A DNA stretch of 64,000 nt from the NCBI GenBank assembly GCA_022844565.1, contig JALHLK010000008.1, forward strand, positions 95,986 to 159,985, in the 5' to 3' direction. Origin of the DNA: Saprospiraceae bacterium (lineage in GTDB: Bacteria; Bacteroidota; Bacteroidia; Chitinophagales; Saprospiraceae). Shown here in pieces: positions 27,095-36,317 of this stretch. The notes beneath the pieces were generated by a model. That model saw only the letters and a list, made by a program, of their open reading frames with translations, had not been told where the DNA came from and did not search any database. Each line of letters opens with the position of its first letter. The first letter of the stretch is position 1. The translations under genes and the position numbers were made by a program.

Positions 27095-29069
27095 CTTCCG
27101 TGCATTGCTCGCATACACAATTTATAGCAAAAGATAGCTCACCATATCCTTTGGCAGAAAGCCTAGCTACTTCTATCCCTTTTGAAATCAAATACTCAAC
27201 GGCTGCTTGTGCCCGTCTTTGACTTAACTCTAAGTTGTAGTCATCAGCACCTTGGCAATCTGTGTGGGACCCTAATTCGATTTGAATACTTGGGTTGAGT
27301 AACAGTATGGAGGCCAAAGAATCTAAAGTAGGTTTTGCATCATTTCTGATAAATGTTTTATCTAAGTCATAGTAAATATTATTTAAGACAATTTCTTGAT
27401 TTCTGATGATTCTATCCAAAGGAATTTCAAAATTGATCGTCAAAAGGTCACTTCCCTCAGGCTTTCTTGCATTTGTTGTCAAGACAGTTACTTTTTTGCT
27501 TAAGAAGGAATCCGCTGATGCAATAAAATCATAAACTTTGCCTGATATTGCATTTTTTATAAAAATACCATTTCGATTGGCCGTAAATTGTTCGATCAAC
27601 GTATCTCTAGCTTTCCAGACTATTCTTGCATTGGGTATTGGTCTTGACCTCATGAATGGGTTACCTTTAGAAGACCCATCTATGACTCTTCCTGCTAAAT
27701 ATAATTCAAAACTTTCGTGTGGTTTTGTGTCATCCACCGTTGGCTTTTCTACAGGTTTCTCAGCAATCGGTGGGGGAGGAATGACTGGCTCTTTTTCTGT
27801 TTCAATCTCATTAATACTTAATTTTTCAAAAAGATACACTTCATCCAATCCTTTGCCACTTCTGTTCGAACTAAAGTAACCTTTCAATAAAGTATTACCA
27901 TTAGGTTTAACTGTTTTGTCAGTGATGTAAGAATAATCATCAAAAGAGCTATTGATTGGGGATTCTAATCTTATGGGGTTGGACCATTTACCGTCTTCAA
28001 GCCATGTTTTAAAGATGTCTAATCCTCCCAGTCCTAAATGGAAATCTGAAGAAAAATATAATGTGTCTCCATCTGATGTAGGAAAGTATTCATTGCCTTG
28101 TGAATTAATATTGGTCGGCATAGGAAATGGTTCAGACCAAGCACCATCAAATCTGTCGCTATACCACAAGTCATAGCCATTTTGTCCACCTTCACTTAGA
28201 GATGAAAAGACAATCACGCTATCATTTTCTACTAAAGTAGGCTGGCCGAAGTTTGTCTTACCATCAAAAAAAGGTAACTCTACTGGCTCACTCCAAACAT
28301 TGTTATCATCCTTTTTGGAATAAAAAATACTGCAATATTCATCAGCATTGGGCTGCTTATTATAACATCTGGTAAAGAATAATTCGTTTCTTTCTCTATT
28401 TAATGTCGGGGAACCTTCATTGTGTGATGTATTAAATGGTAAGTCTAAAGATTTTAAAGTACCGCCATATTTTGACATAGTGTATAAATCAGAATGCTTT
28501 CTTCCTGTCCAGGAATAGATCATTTCTCCAGTTGAATTAGGTCCATCTGCACTAACCAACAATTCATCATCACTATAAAAAACTGGCGAATACACCGATG
28601 TATTGGCTTCTATGGATAAGTTTAAAATTTTATAAAAATATCCTTTAGGTGGCACTTCGTTGGTAAGGTCTTCTATCCCTCTAATTTGTCTGTTAGCCTC
28701 GATAGTTAATGTATTTATCTTAGCAAGGTCGGTAAAAAGTGCAACGGACTTGCGGTACTCTTTATTAATTTTATAAGCGTAGGCAAGTGCCAACTTAGCT
28801 TTTACCCCATAACCATTTTGATTAGCGATCTCATAATATTGAGTTGCATTATGTGGTTGTAAAAGAAATTCATACGTTTGAGCGATTAGAAATGCTTTTT
28901 TAGCCTTTTCCTCTTTTTTATTTACTTCTTCTATTTCTGCAAGCAACAACTCATTTGCCCTTTGATATTGTTTTAATTTAAAAGCAGCTTCACCATCTAA
29001 AATACTTTTATTGCCCAAGCATCCACTTAGAAAAACTAACAAGGGTATAAAGTATATGATTTGCTTCAT
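27051..29069 (-). CDS. PorE-like OmpA-family lipoprotein (TPR, beta-propeller, CRD, OmpA)
   Basis: A 672-residue lipoprotein with LSGC lipobox and acylated Cys17. Order of domains: TPR-like helices at about residues 20-140, and PD40/WD40-type propeller repeats at about 160-400 (SEGGQNGYDLWYSDRFDG; DTLYFSSDFHLGLGGLDIFK; FSSNRSGKGLDEVYLFE). A linker of prolines near 430 follows. A carboxypeptidase regulatory-like beta-sandwich spans about 445-535. The OmpA C-terminal peptidoglycan-binding domain (LGSHTDCQGADDYNLELSQRRAQ) covers 555-672. This is the layout of PorE, the T9SS component tethering the machine to peptidoglycan. Many paralogues share it in Bacteroidota, so function as the T9SS subunit is likely but not proven. 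Confidence 0.85.
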   Translation of the reverse strand: MKQIIYFIPLLVFLSGCLGNKSILDGEAAFKLKQYQRANELLLAEIEEVNKKEEKAKKAFLIAQTYEFLLQPHNATQYYEIANQNGYGVKAKLALAYAYKINKEYRKSVALFTDLAKINTLTIEANRQIRGIEDLTNEVPPKGYFYKILNLSIEANTSVYSPVFYSDDELLVSADGPNSTGEMIYSWTGRKHSDLYTMSKYGGTLKSLDLPFNTSHNEGSPTLNRERNELFFTRCYNKQPNADEYCSIFYSKKDDNNVWSEPVELPFFDGKTNFGQPTLVENDSVIVFSSLSEGGQNGYDLWYSDRFDGAWSEPFPMPTNINSQGNEYFPTSDGDTLYFSSDFHLGLGGLDIFKTWLEDGKWSNPIRLESPINSSFDDYSYITDKTVKPNGNTLLKGYFSSNRSGKGLDEVYLFEKLSINEIETEKEPVIPPPPIAEKPVEKPTVDDTKPHESFELYLAGRVIDGSSKGNPFMRSRPIPNARIVWKARDTLIEQFTANRNGIFIKNAISGKVYDFIASADSFLSKKVTVLTTNARKPEGSDLLTINFEIPLDRIIRNQEIVLNNIYYDLDKTFIRNDAKPTLDSLASILLLNPSIQIELGSHTDCQGADDYNLELSQRRAQAAVEYLISKGIEVARLSAKGYGELSFAINCVCEQCTEDEHQRNRRTTFKIQ

Positions 29070-29081
29070 AACTTAAATATA

Positions 29082-29089
29082 CAAATATA
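29082..29089 (-). promoter_or_regulatory. Candidate -7 box of the PorE-like gene
   Basis: The minus strand reads TATATTTG, a full TAnnTTTG match, only 12 bp upstream of ATG 29069. Initiation from it would give a leader of a few bases. Confidence 0.45.
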
Positions 29090-29117
29090 AACGTAATAAT
29101 GTTTCTAATTGATTATA

Positions 29118-29634
29118 ATGAAGTGATTTTTTTATTTGATCCTCAATTGTCAATGTAGAACGTCAAATTAAATGGCTCTATGTCGAAAGCTGTGGGTACA
29201 ACCACATGTAAAAGAATTCTACATAATCAAGAAGCAATACCCTTCTATCAATACTCTGTTCTTTTGTCTTGATACATGACTGAACGATGCTTTAGCAAAA
29301 TTGTGATACGAAATCACAATTTAGAGAAGGAACCGAAGAAAACTTTCTGAGGGGTACCAAAAAATCAAGGCTTTAACCAAAAATACTAAAATCACTTCAT
29401 AAAACCTAAATTTGAAAAACTCGCATAAGTTTTGAGCTTCGATTAATAATCAATATGTTGAAATACAATATCATTTTGATTTTATAGTATTACGTGCTCA
29501 AACAGTTTCAAATTTTTAACGGATTTATTCCGTAATTTTTTAACGTATTTTTGATTAAGGCCACCTCAAGAACAAACCTAAGTTATTTATATAACAATTT
29601 TTCTACCCATACAAATCGACATAGAGCCAATTAA
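29118..29634. repeat. Large palindromic element E (nested inverted repeats)
   Basis: The outer pair TTAAATGGCTCTATGTCG... (29168-29198) and 29604-29634 agree at 25 of 31 positions, with a 14-bp perfect core TGGCTCTATGTCGA. This delimits a 467-bp element ending in TTAA at both sides. A second perfect 13-bp pair, ATGAAGTGATTTT (29118-29130) and its complement (29388-29400), overlaps it. Inside, AAATTGTGAT (29298-29307) and ATCACAATTT (29313-29322) form a hairpin with loop ACGAA. It also carries TCTTGATACA and TACCAAAAAATCAAGGC. The gap 29070-29706 holds only this, the promoter and a terminator. Confidence 0.75.
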
Positions 29635-29643
29635 ATTATAAAA

Positions 29644-29676
29644 AAAAGGTTTTGCAAGTAAACCTCACAAAACCTT
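29644..29676 (-). terminator. Intrinsic terminator of secDF
   Basis: AAAGGTTTTG (29644-29653) and CAAAACCTTT (29667-29676) form a 10-bp stem with a 13-base loop. On the minus strand the stem is followed by a run of T residues. It lies 31 bp after the secDF stop. Confidence 0.75.
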
Positions 29677-29706
29677 TCTTTTATTTTAATTCGAAACGAT
29701 TATTAA

Positions 29707-32700
29707 TTAAATCGCAGCTTTTTCAAGACTTTTTGCTTTTTTACTCTCAACTCTTGCTGTTAAATCCCTTACGATTGGTGAAGCAATAAATATCGAAGAG
29801 TAAGTACCTACCATGATACCAAAAGTAATTGCAAAAGCAAAACCTTTAATACTAGATCCACCAAAAAGCAATAACATTAAAACCACAAATAATGTAGTTA
29901 ATGATGTAATGGTTGTTCTAGATAAGGTAGAATTGATCGCATTATTAATGACTTCTTCGCTGTTTGCACCTTTGCCCATCCCAAAGAATTCTCTTATCCT
30001 ATCAAAGATGATTACCGTATCATTGATGGAGTAACCAATTACTGTCAGGATTGCTGCAATAAATGCTTGATCAACTTCCATCGAAAACCCTAATAATCCT
30101 TTTAATAAAGAAAATGCACCAAGTGTCAAGATCACGTCGTGAAATAGTGCAATAATTGCTCCAGCAGAATATTGCCACTTACTAAATCTAATCAAGATAT
30201 AGATGAAAATTAAAGCCAATGCAAAAAACCCAGCATAAAATGAACTCGTTCTAATATCATCTGCAATAGTAGGTCCTACCTTAGTATAGCTTATGATATG
30301 GGGAACATCTTCATTGTTTAGATTATTGACAAATGTCTCATATTTTACATTAGATTTGGTTAAAGCTTTAACAGTTTCATGTAATTTTTGAGACACTTCT
30401 GCATCTGCTTCTAAAGAAGTTTTGTCTATATTGAAAGAGGTTGTAATATTAAATGTGTTGGCTGCATCCACTTCCTTGATAACAGGAGTAGCACCATAAG
30501 TGGTAGTCAGCGCGTCAGTTAATTTCTCCAATGTTACATCATTAGCTGTATTACCAAATTTAACATTATAAGAGTGCCCACCCGTAAAGTCAACACCTTT
30601 GTCAAATCCTCTTGTAAAGATCGATGCAAGGCTAATTACGATTAGTATACCAGAGATTGTGTAGGCAATTTTCCTATTTCCTATCCAATCAAAATTTAAT
30701 GGTTTCTCTCCTAGGTTGGTAAATTTATTCCAAAAATCTACTGGTCTTCGTCCTCCATCAACATATCCGTCTAAGATCAACTTACCTACTACGACTGCCG
30801 TAAACATAGAAGAAAGAATACCAACAATTAATACTACAGCAAATCCTTTGATAGGCCCTAAACCAAAATAAGCAAGCACAAATGCCGTCAATAATGTAGT
30901 AACGTTGGCATCAATAATAGAACTGTATGACTGCTTAAATCCAGAAGAAATGGAGTCTAACAAAGATTTACCACTAAGTAATTCTTCTCTGATTCTTTCA
31001 AAGATGATCACATTGGCATCAACGGCCATACCCACGGTCAATACGATACCCGCGATACCTGGAAGCGTTAATACGGTACCGATGGATGATAAAACACCGA
31101 ATATTAAAACAATATTTAAAATCAAAGTTATTACCGCTACAACACCACCTCTCATATAATAAAAGATCATGAAGCCCATTACCAACAACATGGATATACC
31201 CAAAGCAAACATTGATTTTTGAATATTTTCTTTTCCTAAAGTTGGTCCAACAGTAGATTCTTGTATGATTCTTGTCTTAGCTGGTAGTTTACCTACTTCT
31301 AATATGTTAGCTAAATCTTGTGCTTCTTGTATATCAAAGCTACCAGATATTCTAGTGCTACCCCCTGTAATTGCTCCTTCATTAACAGATGGTGAAGTGA
31401 CCACCTCATCATCTAACACGATAGCTACTTCTCTTCTATTACCTTCAGCATTACCATTAAATGCTCTTCCAGTCAATTCTGCCCACTTTTTAGCACCTGT
31501 TGCATTCATGGTTAGATTAACTTCTGGCTCACCAGTTATCTCATCAAGGGCTTGTGCAGACCGTGTAACGACGTCACCTTCAATAGGAGCTTTATCTGAA
31601 TTGGGTTGTCTTTTAACTGCATATAAAAGATACTTTCCTGTTGACTCTTTGGTTTCAAAGTTTTCGAAAGGTTTATAACCCCAAAGGAACTTAACAGTTT
31701 TTGGTATCAACTGCTGCATATCAGGTCTGTTTAACATTTCTGTTATGATTGCCTTTTTATTTTTGTCAGCTGCACCTACTGCAATACCAAATTCTCCAGC
31801 TTTGTTAGTTTCTAATTGAGAAAACAAAGGACCGTTCAAAGAACTAGCCGAAGTATCTACCACTGCTGTACTATCTTTAATACCTAGACTTAAAGCTTTA
31901 AGCTTACTATCTACAGCTTGTAAACTTCCCATGATTCCAGCATCTGAGTACCTGAAAGTTTCCCAAAAGCCTAAGTCAGCACTCGCTTCTAAAAATGATC
32001 TTGCTCTTTGTGGATTATCAACACCAGGCATTTCCACTAGGATGATATCTCTATTTTCATCCAATGTTACGTTTGGCTGTACTACACCAAGCTTATCAAT
32101 TCTTTCTTTTAATCTCTTAAATGTAAGATCAACAGTTTGATTTGCTTTTTCTCTTAATTTTCTCTCAACTTCATTATCACTTGTTTCAAGATTGATACCT
32201 TCAAGCATTTGAGATTGTTGGAAAATTGAAGATAATCTTCTGGTTGGTGCAATTCTCTTAAACTCTTTAGCAAAAAGTGCAATAAAGTTTTCGTTTGCTC
32301 CTTGTTGCGCAGTTTTAGCTCCAGCTATTGCGTTAACTAAGTCCTGGTCTTTTCCATTTCTACCAGCCAAGGTTACAATAAGTTCTGATAAGTCAACTTC
32401 TAATGTTGTACTCATACCCCCTTTGAGGTCTAGGCCTAGTGCCAATTGTTGCTTTTTAAGATCACTGTACGTATAATTTACAAGATAAGGTACACTTAAT
32501 ACCACCTCACTTGACATAGAGTCCAAATAACTGGCTCTAGCATTTTTGTAAACATTGTCTTTATTTTCACCTTTAAGGTTTGCAGATACACTTTCTGCGT
32601 AATCTAAAGCTTCTCTCTCTACTCTATTTGTCGGAAAGTAGTAAAAAAGTTGAAACGCACATACTACTAAAAACAAACCCAAGACTAATTTTATTAATCC

Positions 32701-32712
32701 TTTTCCTTGCAT
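29707..32712 (-). CDS. secDF: Fused protein-export membrane protein SecDF
   Basis: A 1001-residue fusion of SecD and SecF. The SecD half has the D1 motif LGLDLKGGMSTTLEVDL near residue 94 and the periplasmic P1 domain. It ends in the six-helix block (GGVVAVITLILNIVLIFGVLSS, GIAGIVLTVGMAVDANVIIFERIREE). The SecF half begins near residue 680 with FTRGFDKGVDFTGG and ends with a second six-helix block (AAILTVIGYSINDTVIIFDRIRE). By family it drives late steps of Sec export with the proton motive force. ATG 32712 is used; the longer frame begins at the adjacent GTG 32715. The gene is monocistronic. Confidence 0.97.
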   Translation of the reverse strand: MQGKGLIKLVLGLFLVVCAFQLFYYFPTNRVEREALDYAESVSANLKGENKDNVYKNARASYLDSMSSEVVLSVPYLVNYTYSDLKKQQLALGLDLKGGMSTTLEVDLSELIVTLAGRNGKDQDLVNAIAGAKTAQQGANENFIALFAKEFKRIAPTRRLSSIFQQSQMLEGINLETSDNEVERKLREKANQTVDLTFKRLKERIDKLGVVQPNVTLDENRDIILVEMPGVDNPQRARSFLEASADLGFWETFRYSDAGIMGSLQAVDSKLKALSLGIKDSTAVVDTSASSLNGPLFSQLETNKAGEFGIAVGAADKNKKAIITEMLNRPDMQQLIPKTVKFLWGYKPFENFETKESTGKYLLYAVKRQPNSDKAPIEGDVVTRSAQALDEITGEPEVNLTMNATGAKKWAELTGRAFNGNAEGNRREVAIVLDDEVVTSPSVNEGAITGGSTRISGSFDIQEAQDLANILEVGKLPAKTRIIQESTVGPTLGKENIQKSMFALGISMLLVMGFMIFYYMRGGVVAVITLILNIVLIFGVLSSIGTVLTLPGIAGIVLTVGMAVDANVIIFERIREELLSGKSLLDSISSGFKQSYSSIIDANVTTLLTAFVLAYFGLGPIKGFAVVLIVGILSSMFTAVVVGKLILDGYVDGGRRPVDFWNKFTNLGEKPLNFDWIGNRKIAYTISGILIVISLASIFTRGFDKGVDFTGGHSYNVKFGNTANDVTLEKLTDALTTTYGATPVIKEVDAANTFNITTSFNIDKTSLEADAEVSQKLHETVKALTKSNVKYETFVNNLNNEDVPHIISYTKVGPTIADDIRTSSFYAGFFALALIFIYILIRFSKWQYSAGAIIALFHDVILTLGAFSLLKGLLGFSMEVDQAFIAAILTVIGYSINDTVIIFDRIREFFGMGKGANSEEVINNAINSTLSRTTITSLTTLFVVLMLLLFGGSSIKGFAFAITFGIMVGTYSSIFIASPIVRDLTARVESKKAKSLEKAAI

Positions 32713-32741
32713 CACTAATTTATTCTATTTTAAAAATTGCG

Positions 32742-32749
32742 CAAATATA
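32742..32749 (-). promoter_or_regulatory. Candidate -7 box of secDF
   Basis: The minus strand reads TATATTTG, a full TAnnTTTG match, 29 bp upstream of the secDF start. Confidence 0.45.
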
Positions 32750-32915
32750 TATCTTTTGTTGTGATTTACTCTATTTTCTGTCTTCATTTTATGAAATGGT
32801 TAATTTTTGAAGTATATTATTGATTCCTTTGATCTTAAAACGTAGAGGAGGAATGTGATTTTTCATTTTTAGAGGATATTCCTTAACAATTGATGAAAAG
32901 TCCTGTAAATTATCT

Positions 32916-32923
32916 TATTTTTG
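32916..32923 (+). promoter_or_regulatory. Candidate -7 box of the 129-residue membrane protein gene
   Basis: TATTTTTG matches TAnnTTTG, 23 bp before ATG 32947, with a TTG at 32890-32892 at slightly long spacing. Confidence 0.4.
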
Positions 32924-32946
32924 TAGTGTAAAAAAGAATTTGTAAA

Positions 32947-33336
32947 ATGGATCTTCAACAAACAAAAGATAAAGCCAAAAAATTTGGCAAAAAGCTCATG
33001 CTATTTTTAATATTTGGCTTGATTATTTTTTCTGTCGTGTATTATTTTTATAGAACATACACGGTTAGCGAAGGCACGAGATCTGGAAACATGTTTAAAA
33101 TCTCCGAAAAAGGATATGTATTTAAAACTTTTGAAGGCGAACTGCATTTAGGTGGCTCACAAATGATGACCAAAAATAGTATATGGGCCTTTTCTGTAAA
33201 AGACAGAGCTACCTATCAAGAGATCCAAAAGTATGAAGGTAAAAATGTTAAAGTCCACTATAAGCAATTGATTGACCCATTTGCTTGGCAAGGGGATACA
33301 GAGTATTTGGTTTATAAGGTGGAAGCTGTGGAATAA
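32947..33336 (+). CDS. Small single-pass membrane protein, function unknown
   Basis: A 129-residue protein. A lysine-rich start is followed by one transmembrane helix at about residues 18-36 (LMLFLIFGLIIFSVVYYFY). An extracytoplasmic domain then begins YTVSEGTRSGNMFKISEKGYVFKTFEGEL. That segment is conserved in many Bacteroidota small proteins, as is the end VHYKQLIDPFAWQGDTEYLVYKVE. The remainder is beta-rich with no catalytic motif I recognise. It is divergent from secDF and stands alone. Its location suggests an envelope role only in the loosest sense. Confidence 0.8.
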   Translation: MDLQQTKDKAKKFGKKLMLFLIFGLIIFSVVYYFYRTYTVSEGTRSGNMFKISEKGYVFKTFEGELHLGGSQMMTKNSIWAFSVKDRATYQEIQKYEGKNVKVHYKQLIDPFAWQGDTEYLVYKVEAVE

Positions 33337-33414
33337 TTTTGACCTACTGAATCTTAACATTTTAGAATTGACCTTTATCTTGATTAGTCCATTATAATAA
33401 GGATTAAAAATTAT

Positions 33415-33584
33415 ACCTGAAAATCTAAAATGGATTTCCTATTACAGCTCAAAATTACTTCAAAATCAGGCGTTACACTCACTTTTTGCTTCGCACCATA
33501 GCGGTGGCTATGATTTGTCGCAAAAAGTGCTGATTTTATTGTACTTTTGACCTTCACTACGGAACCCATTTTAGATTTTCAGGT
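33415..33584. repeat. Palindromic intergenic element C (170 bp)
   Basis: The arms ACCTGAAAATCTAAAATGG (33415-33433) and its exact complement (33566-33584) delimit the element. The centre is CATAGC (33497-33502), loop GGTG, GCTATG (33507-33512), flanked by CACTTTTTGC-type sequence on both sides in inverted order. The stretch 33452-33480 matches element B at 26 of 29 bases, though the terminal arms differ. The gap 33337-33783 holds nothing else I can name; it is AT-rich and lacks a clear promoter box for the GH78 gene. Confidence 0.85.
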
Positions 33585-33783
33585 TATATGTATTTTTTTA
33601 AACGTTTAAGTAAGTCCAACCTCGCCATTTGTTAAAGCCTATAAGAAATTAGGACTATTAGAGAAAATATTCTGATTTTGGCTCTTAACCGTATCTAAGG
33701 TTTGGTTTATGAAAAAATCATAACTTTAACTAAAAATTTAAATTATTCATTATGTTTACCATGACAAATCTAAAATTATCGTT

Positions 33784-36192
33784 ATGGTACGCACACTGTT
33801 ATTTTTTACACTATATTTTCTCCTAAAGGTTACAATTTTTGCTCAGAATGTAAACCCTGAATTGCTTAAACGTTCATGGCCAGCGCAATGGATTACTTGT
33901 CCTGATGTGCCATTGAGAGAATATGGTGTGTATCAGTTCAGAAAGGATATTGTCTTAAGTGAAGTTCCCAACCCTTTTATCATCCATATTTCAGCAGATA
34001 ATCGGTACAAATTTTATGTGAATGGCAGAGAAATCAGTAAAGGACCTGTAAGAAGTGATAGCCGCAATTGGAATTTTGAAACTATAGATATTGCTCCTTT
34101 TTTATCTAAAGGTGAAAATGTGTTGAGCGCCCTCGTTTGGAATCAAGGAGAATATAAAGGCGTAGCACAACACAGTGAAATGACAGGACTCCTCGTACAA
34201 TCTGACATCCTGGTCTCAAATGGTCAAGTGATACCAAATACACAAGTGAATACGGATAAATCATGGAAAGTCAAAATAGCAACAGCTTATTCTCCAACAT
34301 CGACCAACTCCATGTCAAAACTGCAAGCATACACCGTAGTAGGTTGTGGAGATTTATTTGATGCCAATAAACATGATTGGGGGTGGATGGAAAAAAATAT
34401 TGATGAATCTGCATGGCGACAAGCCAAAACCTTAGAACGAGGTATGCCCATCGGAAGTGGGTCTGGGGCCCATTGGCATCTTATCCCAAGGACCATACCC
34501 GCGATGGACGAACATGTACAAAGATTTAAAACATTAAGAAGGAGTAGTTGCAATGTAGCGGGCTCTTTTATAAAAGGTGAAAAATTGACCATTCCAAAGA
34601 ATACAGTTTGCACACTTTTAATAGATAATGGTGTTCTTTCTGTTGGTTACCCGGTAATTAATATTTCTGGGGGTAAAAATGCAACAATAGAAACAGAGTA
34701 TGCTGAAGCCTTATTTGATCAAAAAAACCAAAAAGGAAATAGAAATGAAATCGAGGGAAAAACCATCAAAGGATATACCGATCTTTTAATCTCCGATGGT
34801 GGTCAAAATAGATCAATAACTACCCTTTGGCTCAAAACTTTTAGATATGTGCAGCTCACCATAGAAACCAAAGATGAAGATCTAATTATCAATGATTTTT
34901 ACCACATCACAAGTATCTACCCTTTGCAAGAAAATGCTAAGTTTGCTTCTTCAGATGCAAGATTAGACAATATTTGGGATATTGGATGGAGGACAGCGAG
35001 ATTGTGTGCATTGGAGTCTTATGTAGATTGTCCATATTATGAGCAATTGCAGTATGTGGGCGATACGCGAATCCAAGCACTTATCACTATGTACGTAGAT
35101 GGAGATGATAAGTTAGTGCGTAAAGCTATTTCAGATATTAATAACTCAATGGTTGCGGAAGGTCTAACACAGAGTAGGTATCCAAGCTATGTGCTACAGA
35201 TCATACCACCTTTTTCATTGTTTTGGATAGATATGGTGTCTGATCACTATATGCATTACGGAGATAAAGCTTTTACTTCACAGTATTTACCAAATATAGA
35301 AAGAGTATTATCATGGTTTGACAAGAGAGTTGATCCAAAAACTGGTATTTTAGGTCCATTGGAGTGGTGGAATTTTGTAGATTGGGCGCCCGAATGGAAT
35401 TGGACAAATATATATGCTGTAGGTGGTAGCCCTGAAGGGGTAAAAGAAGGTGGCTCATCAGTTTTAACCTTACAGTACGCCTATGCCCTTAACTTGGCTG
35501 CTCAAATGTTTGAAGATAATGGGGATCATACTAAAGCAAAAATGTATAAACAAAAAGCAAAAAACCTTACAGCTTTAACATTAAAACAGTGTTACGATCC
35601 AGTAAAACAAATATTAGCAAACACGCCTAATAAAAATAGCTTCAGTGAACACGCCAATATACTTGGTGTACTGACAGATGCTTTTACAACCAAAAAGCAA
35701 CAACAAGAGGTATTAAAAATGATTATGAGCGATACAAAAATAATAAAAGCAACCTATTATTTTAGATTCTACCTATTTCAAGCACTAAAAAAAGCAGGAA
35801 TGGCCGACCTTTATTATAGCCAATTGAAACCTTGGCATGAAATGGTAGATTTGGGCCTTACCACTTTTGCAGAAAAACCAGAACCTGCAAGATCAGATTG
35901 CCACGCATGGAGCGCAAGTCCAAATTATGATTTTTTAGCTACGATTTGTGGTATTGCTCCTTCTAAATCAGGATTTAAAGAGGTATTGATTCAACCTGCC
36001 CTAGGAGAATTGAGCTCAATCTACGGAAGTATGCCGCACCATCTAGGGACAATAGAAGTGAATCTTACAAAAAATGGTGAAAAAGGTATTACTGGGAATG
36101 TTAATCTACCTATTGGTTTGCCAGGAATTTTTGTATGGAAAGACCAAAAGTTGGTATTAAAGGGCGGAGAAAATAAGGTCAATCTAAAATAA
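33784..36192 (+). CDS. Secreted alpha-L-rhamnosidase-like glycoside hydrolase (GH78)
   Basis: An 802-residue enzyme with a signal peptide (LLFFTLYFLLKVTIFAQ). The N-terminal beta domains (residues 30-370) start with WPAQWITCP and contain FRKDIVL and ADNRYKFYVNGREI, typical of the GH78 sandwich. The (alpha/alpha)6 catalytic domain runs from about 380. DCPYYEQLQYVGDTR near residue 415 matches the family acid region with a Glu and Asp, and WWNFVDWAPEWNW lies further on. A C-terminal beta domain (GFKEVLIQPALGEL) ends it. No T9SS tail is present, so export is by Sec. It would release terminal rhamnose or related sugars. It has no partner genes at close spacing. Confidence 0.9.
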   Translation: MVRTLLFFTLYFLLKVTIFAQNVNPELLKRSWPAQWITCPDVPLREYGVYQFRKDIVLSEVPNPFIIHISADNRYKFYVNGREISKGPVRSDSRNWNFETIDIAPFLSKGENVLSALVWNQGEYKGVAQHSEMTGLLVQSDILVSNGQVIPNTQVNTDKSWKVKIATAYSPTSTNSMSKLQAYTVVGCGDLFDANKHDWGWMEKNIDESAWRQAKTLERGMPIGSGSGAHWHLIPRTIPAMDEHVQRFKTLRRSSCNVAGSFIKGEKLTIPKNTVCTLLIDNGVLSVGYPVINISGGKNATIETEYAEALFDQKNQKGNRNEIEGKTIKGYTDLLISDGGQNRSITTLWLKTFRYVQLTIETKDEDLIINDFYHITSIYPLQENAKFASSDARLDNIWDIGWRTARLCALESYVDCPYYEQLQYVGDTRIQALITMYVDGDDKLVRKAISDINNSMVAEGLTQSRYPSYVLQIIPPFSLFWIDMVSDHYMHYGDKAFTSQYLPNIERVLSWFDKRVDPKTGILGPLEWWNFVDWAPEWNWTNIYAVGGSPEGVKEGGSSVLTLQYAYALNLAAQMFEDNGDHTKAKMYKQKAKNLTALTLKQCYDPVKQILANTPNKNSFSEHANILGVLTDAFTTKKQQQEVLKMIMSDTKIIKATYYFRFYLFQALKKAGMADLYYSQLKPWHEMVDLGLTTFAEKPEPARSDCHAWSASPNYDFLATICGIAPSKSGFKEVLIQPALGELSSIYGSMPHHLGTIEVNLTKNGEKGITGNVNLPIGLPGIFVWKDQKLVLKGGENKVNLK

Positions 36193-36244
36193 GGTACAGC
36201 TTTTTTTTTCAATAAACTCACTGTAAAGCAAGGCTTTGACACGA

Positions 36245-36303
36245 ATGACGTAAAGATGTCATCAATATGACGTAACTACCGAATTATAATCAATCTATCT
36301 TTG
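36245..36303 (+). promoter_or_regulatory. Candidate operator and -7 box of the XRE regulator
   Basis: ATGACGTAA occurs twice, at 36245-36253 and 36267-36275, 22 bp apart, about two turns of DNA. The first copy also forms an inverted repeat ATGAC-N8-GTCAT (36245-36262). A -7 box TATCTTTG follows at 36296-36303. The repeats therefore sit near the -33 region, the right place for an autoregulatory site of the XRE protein encoded next. Confidence 0.5.
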
Positions 36304-36317
36304 TGATCATAAAAATA

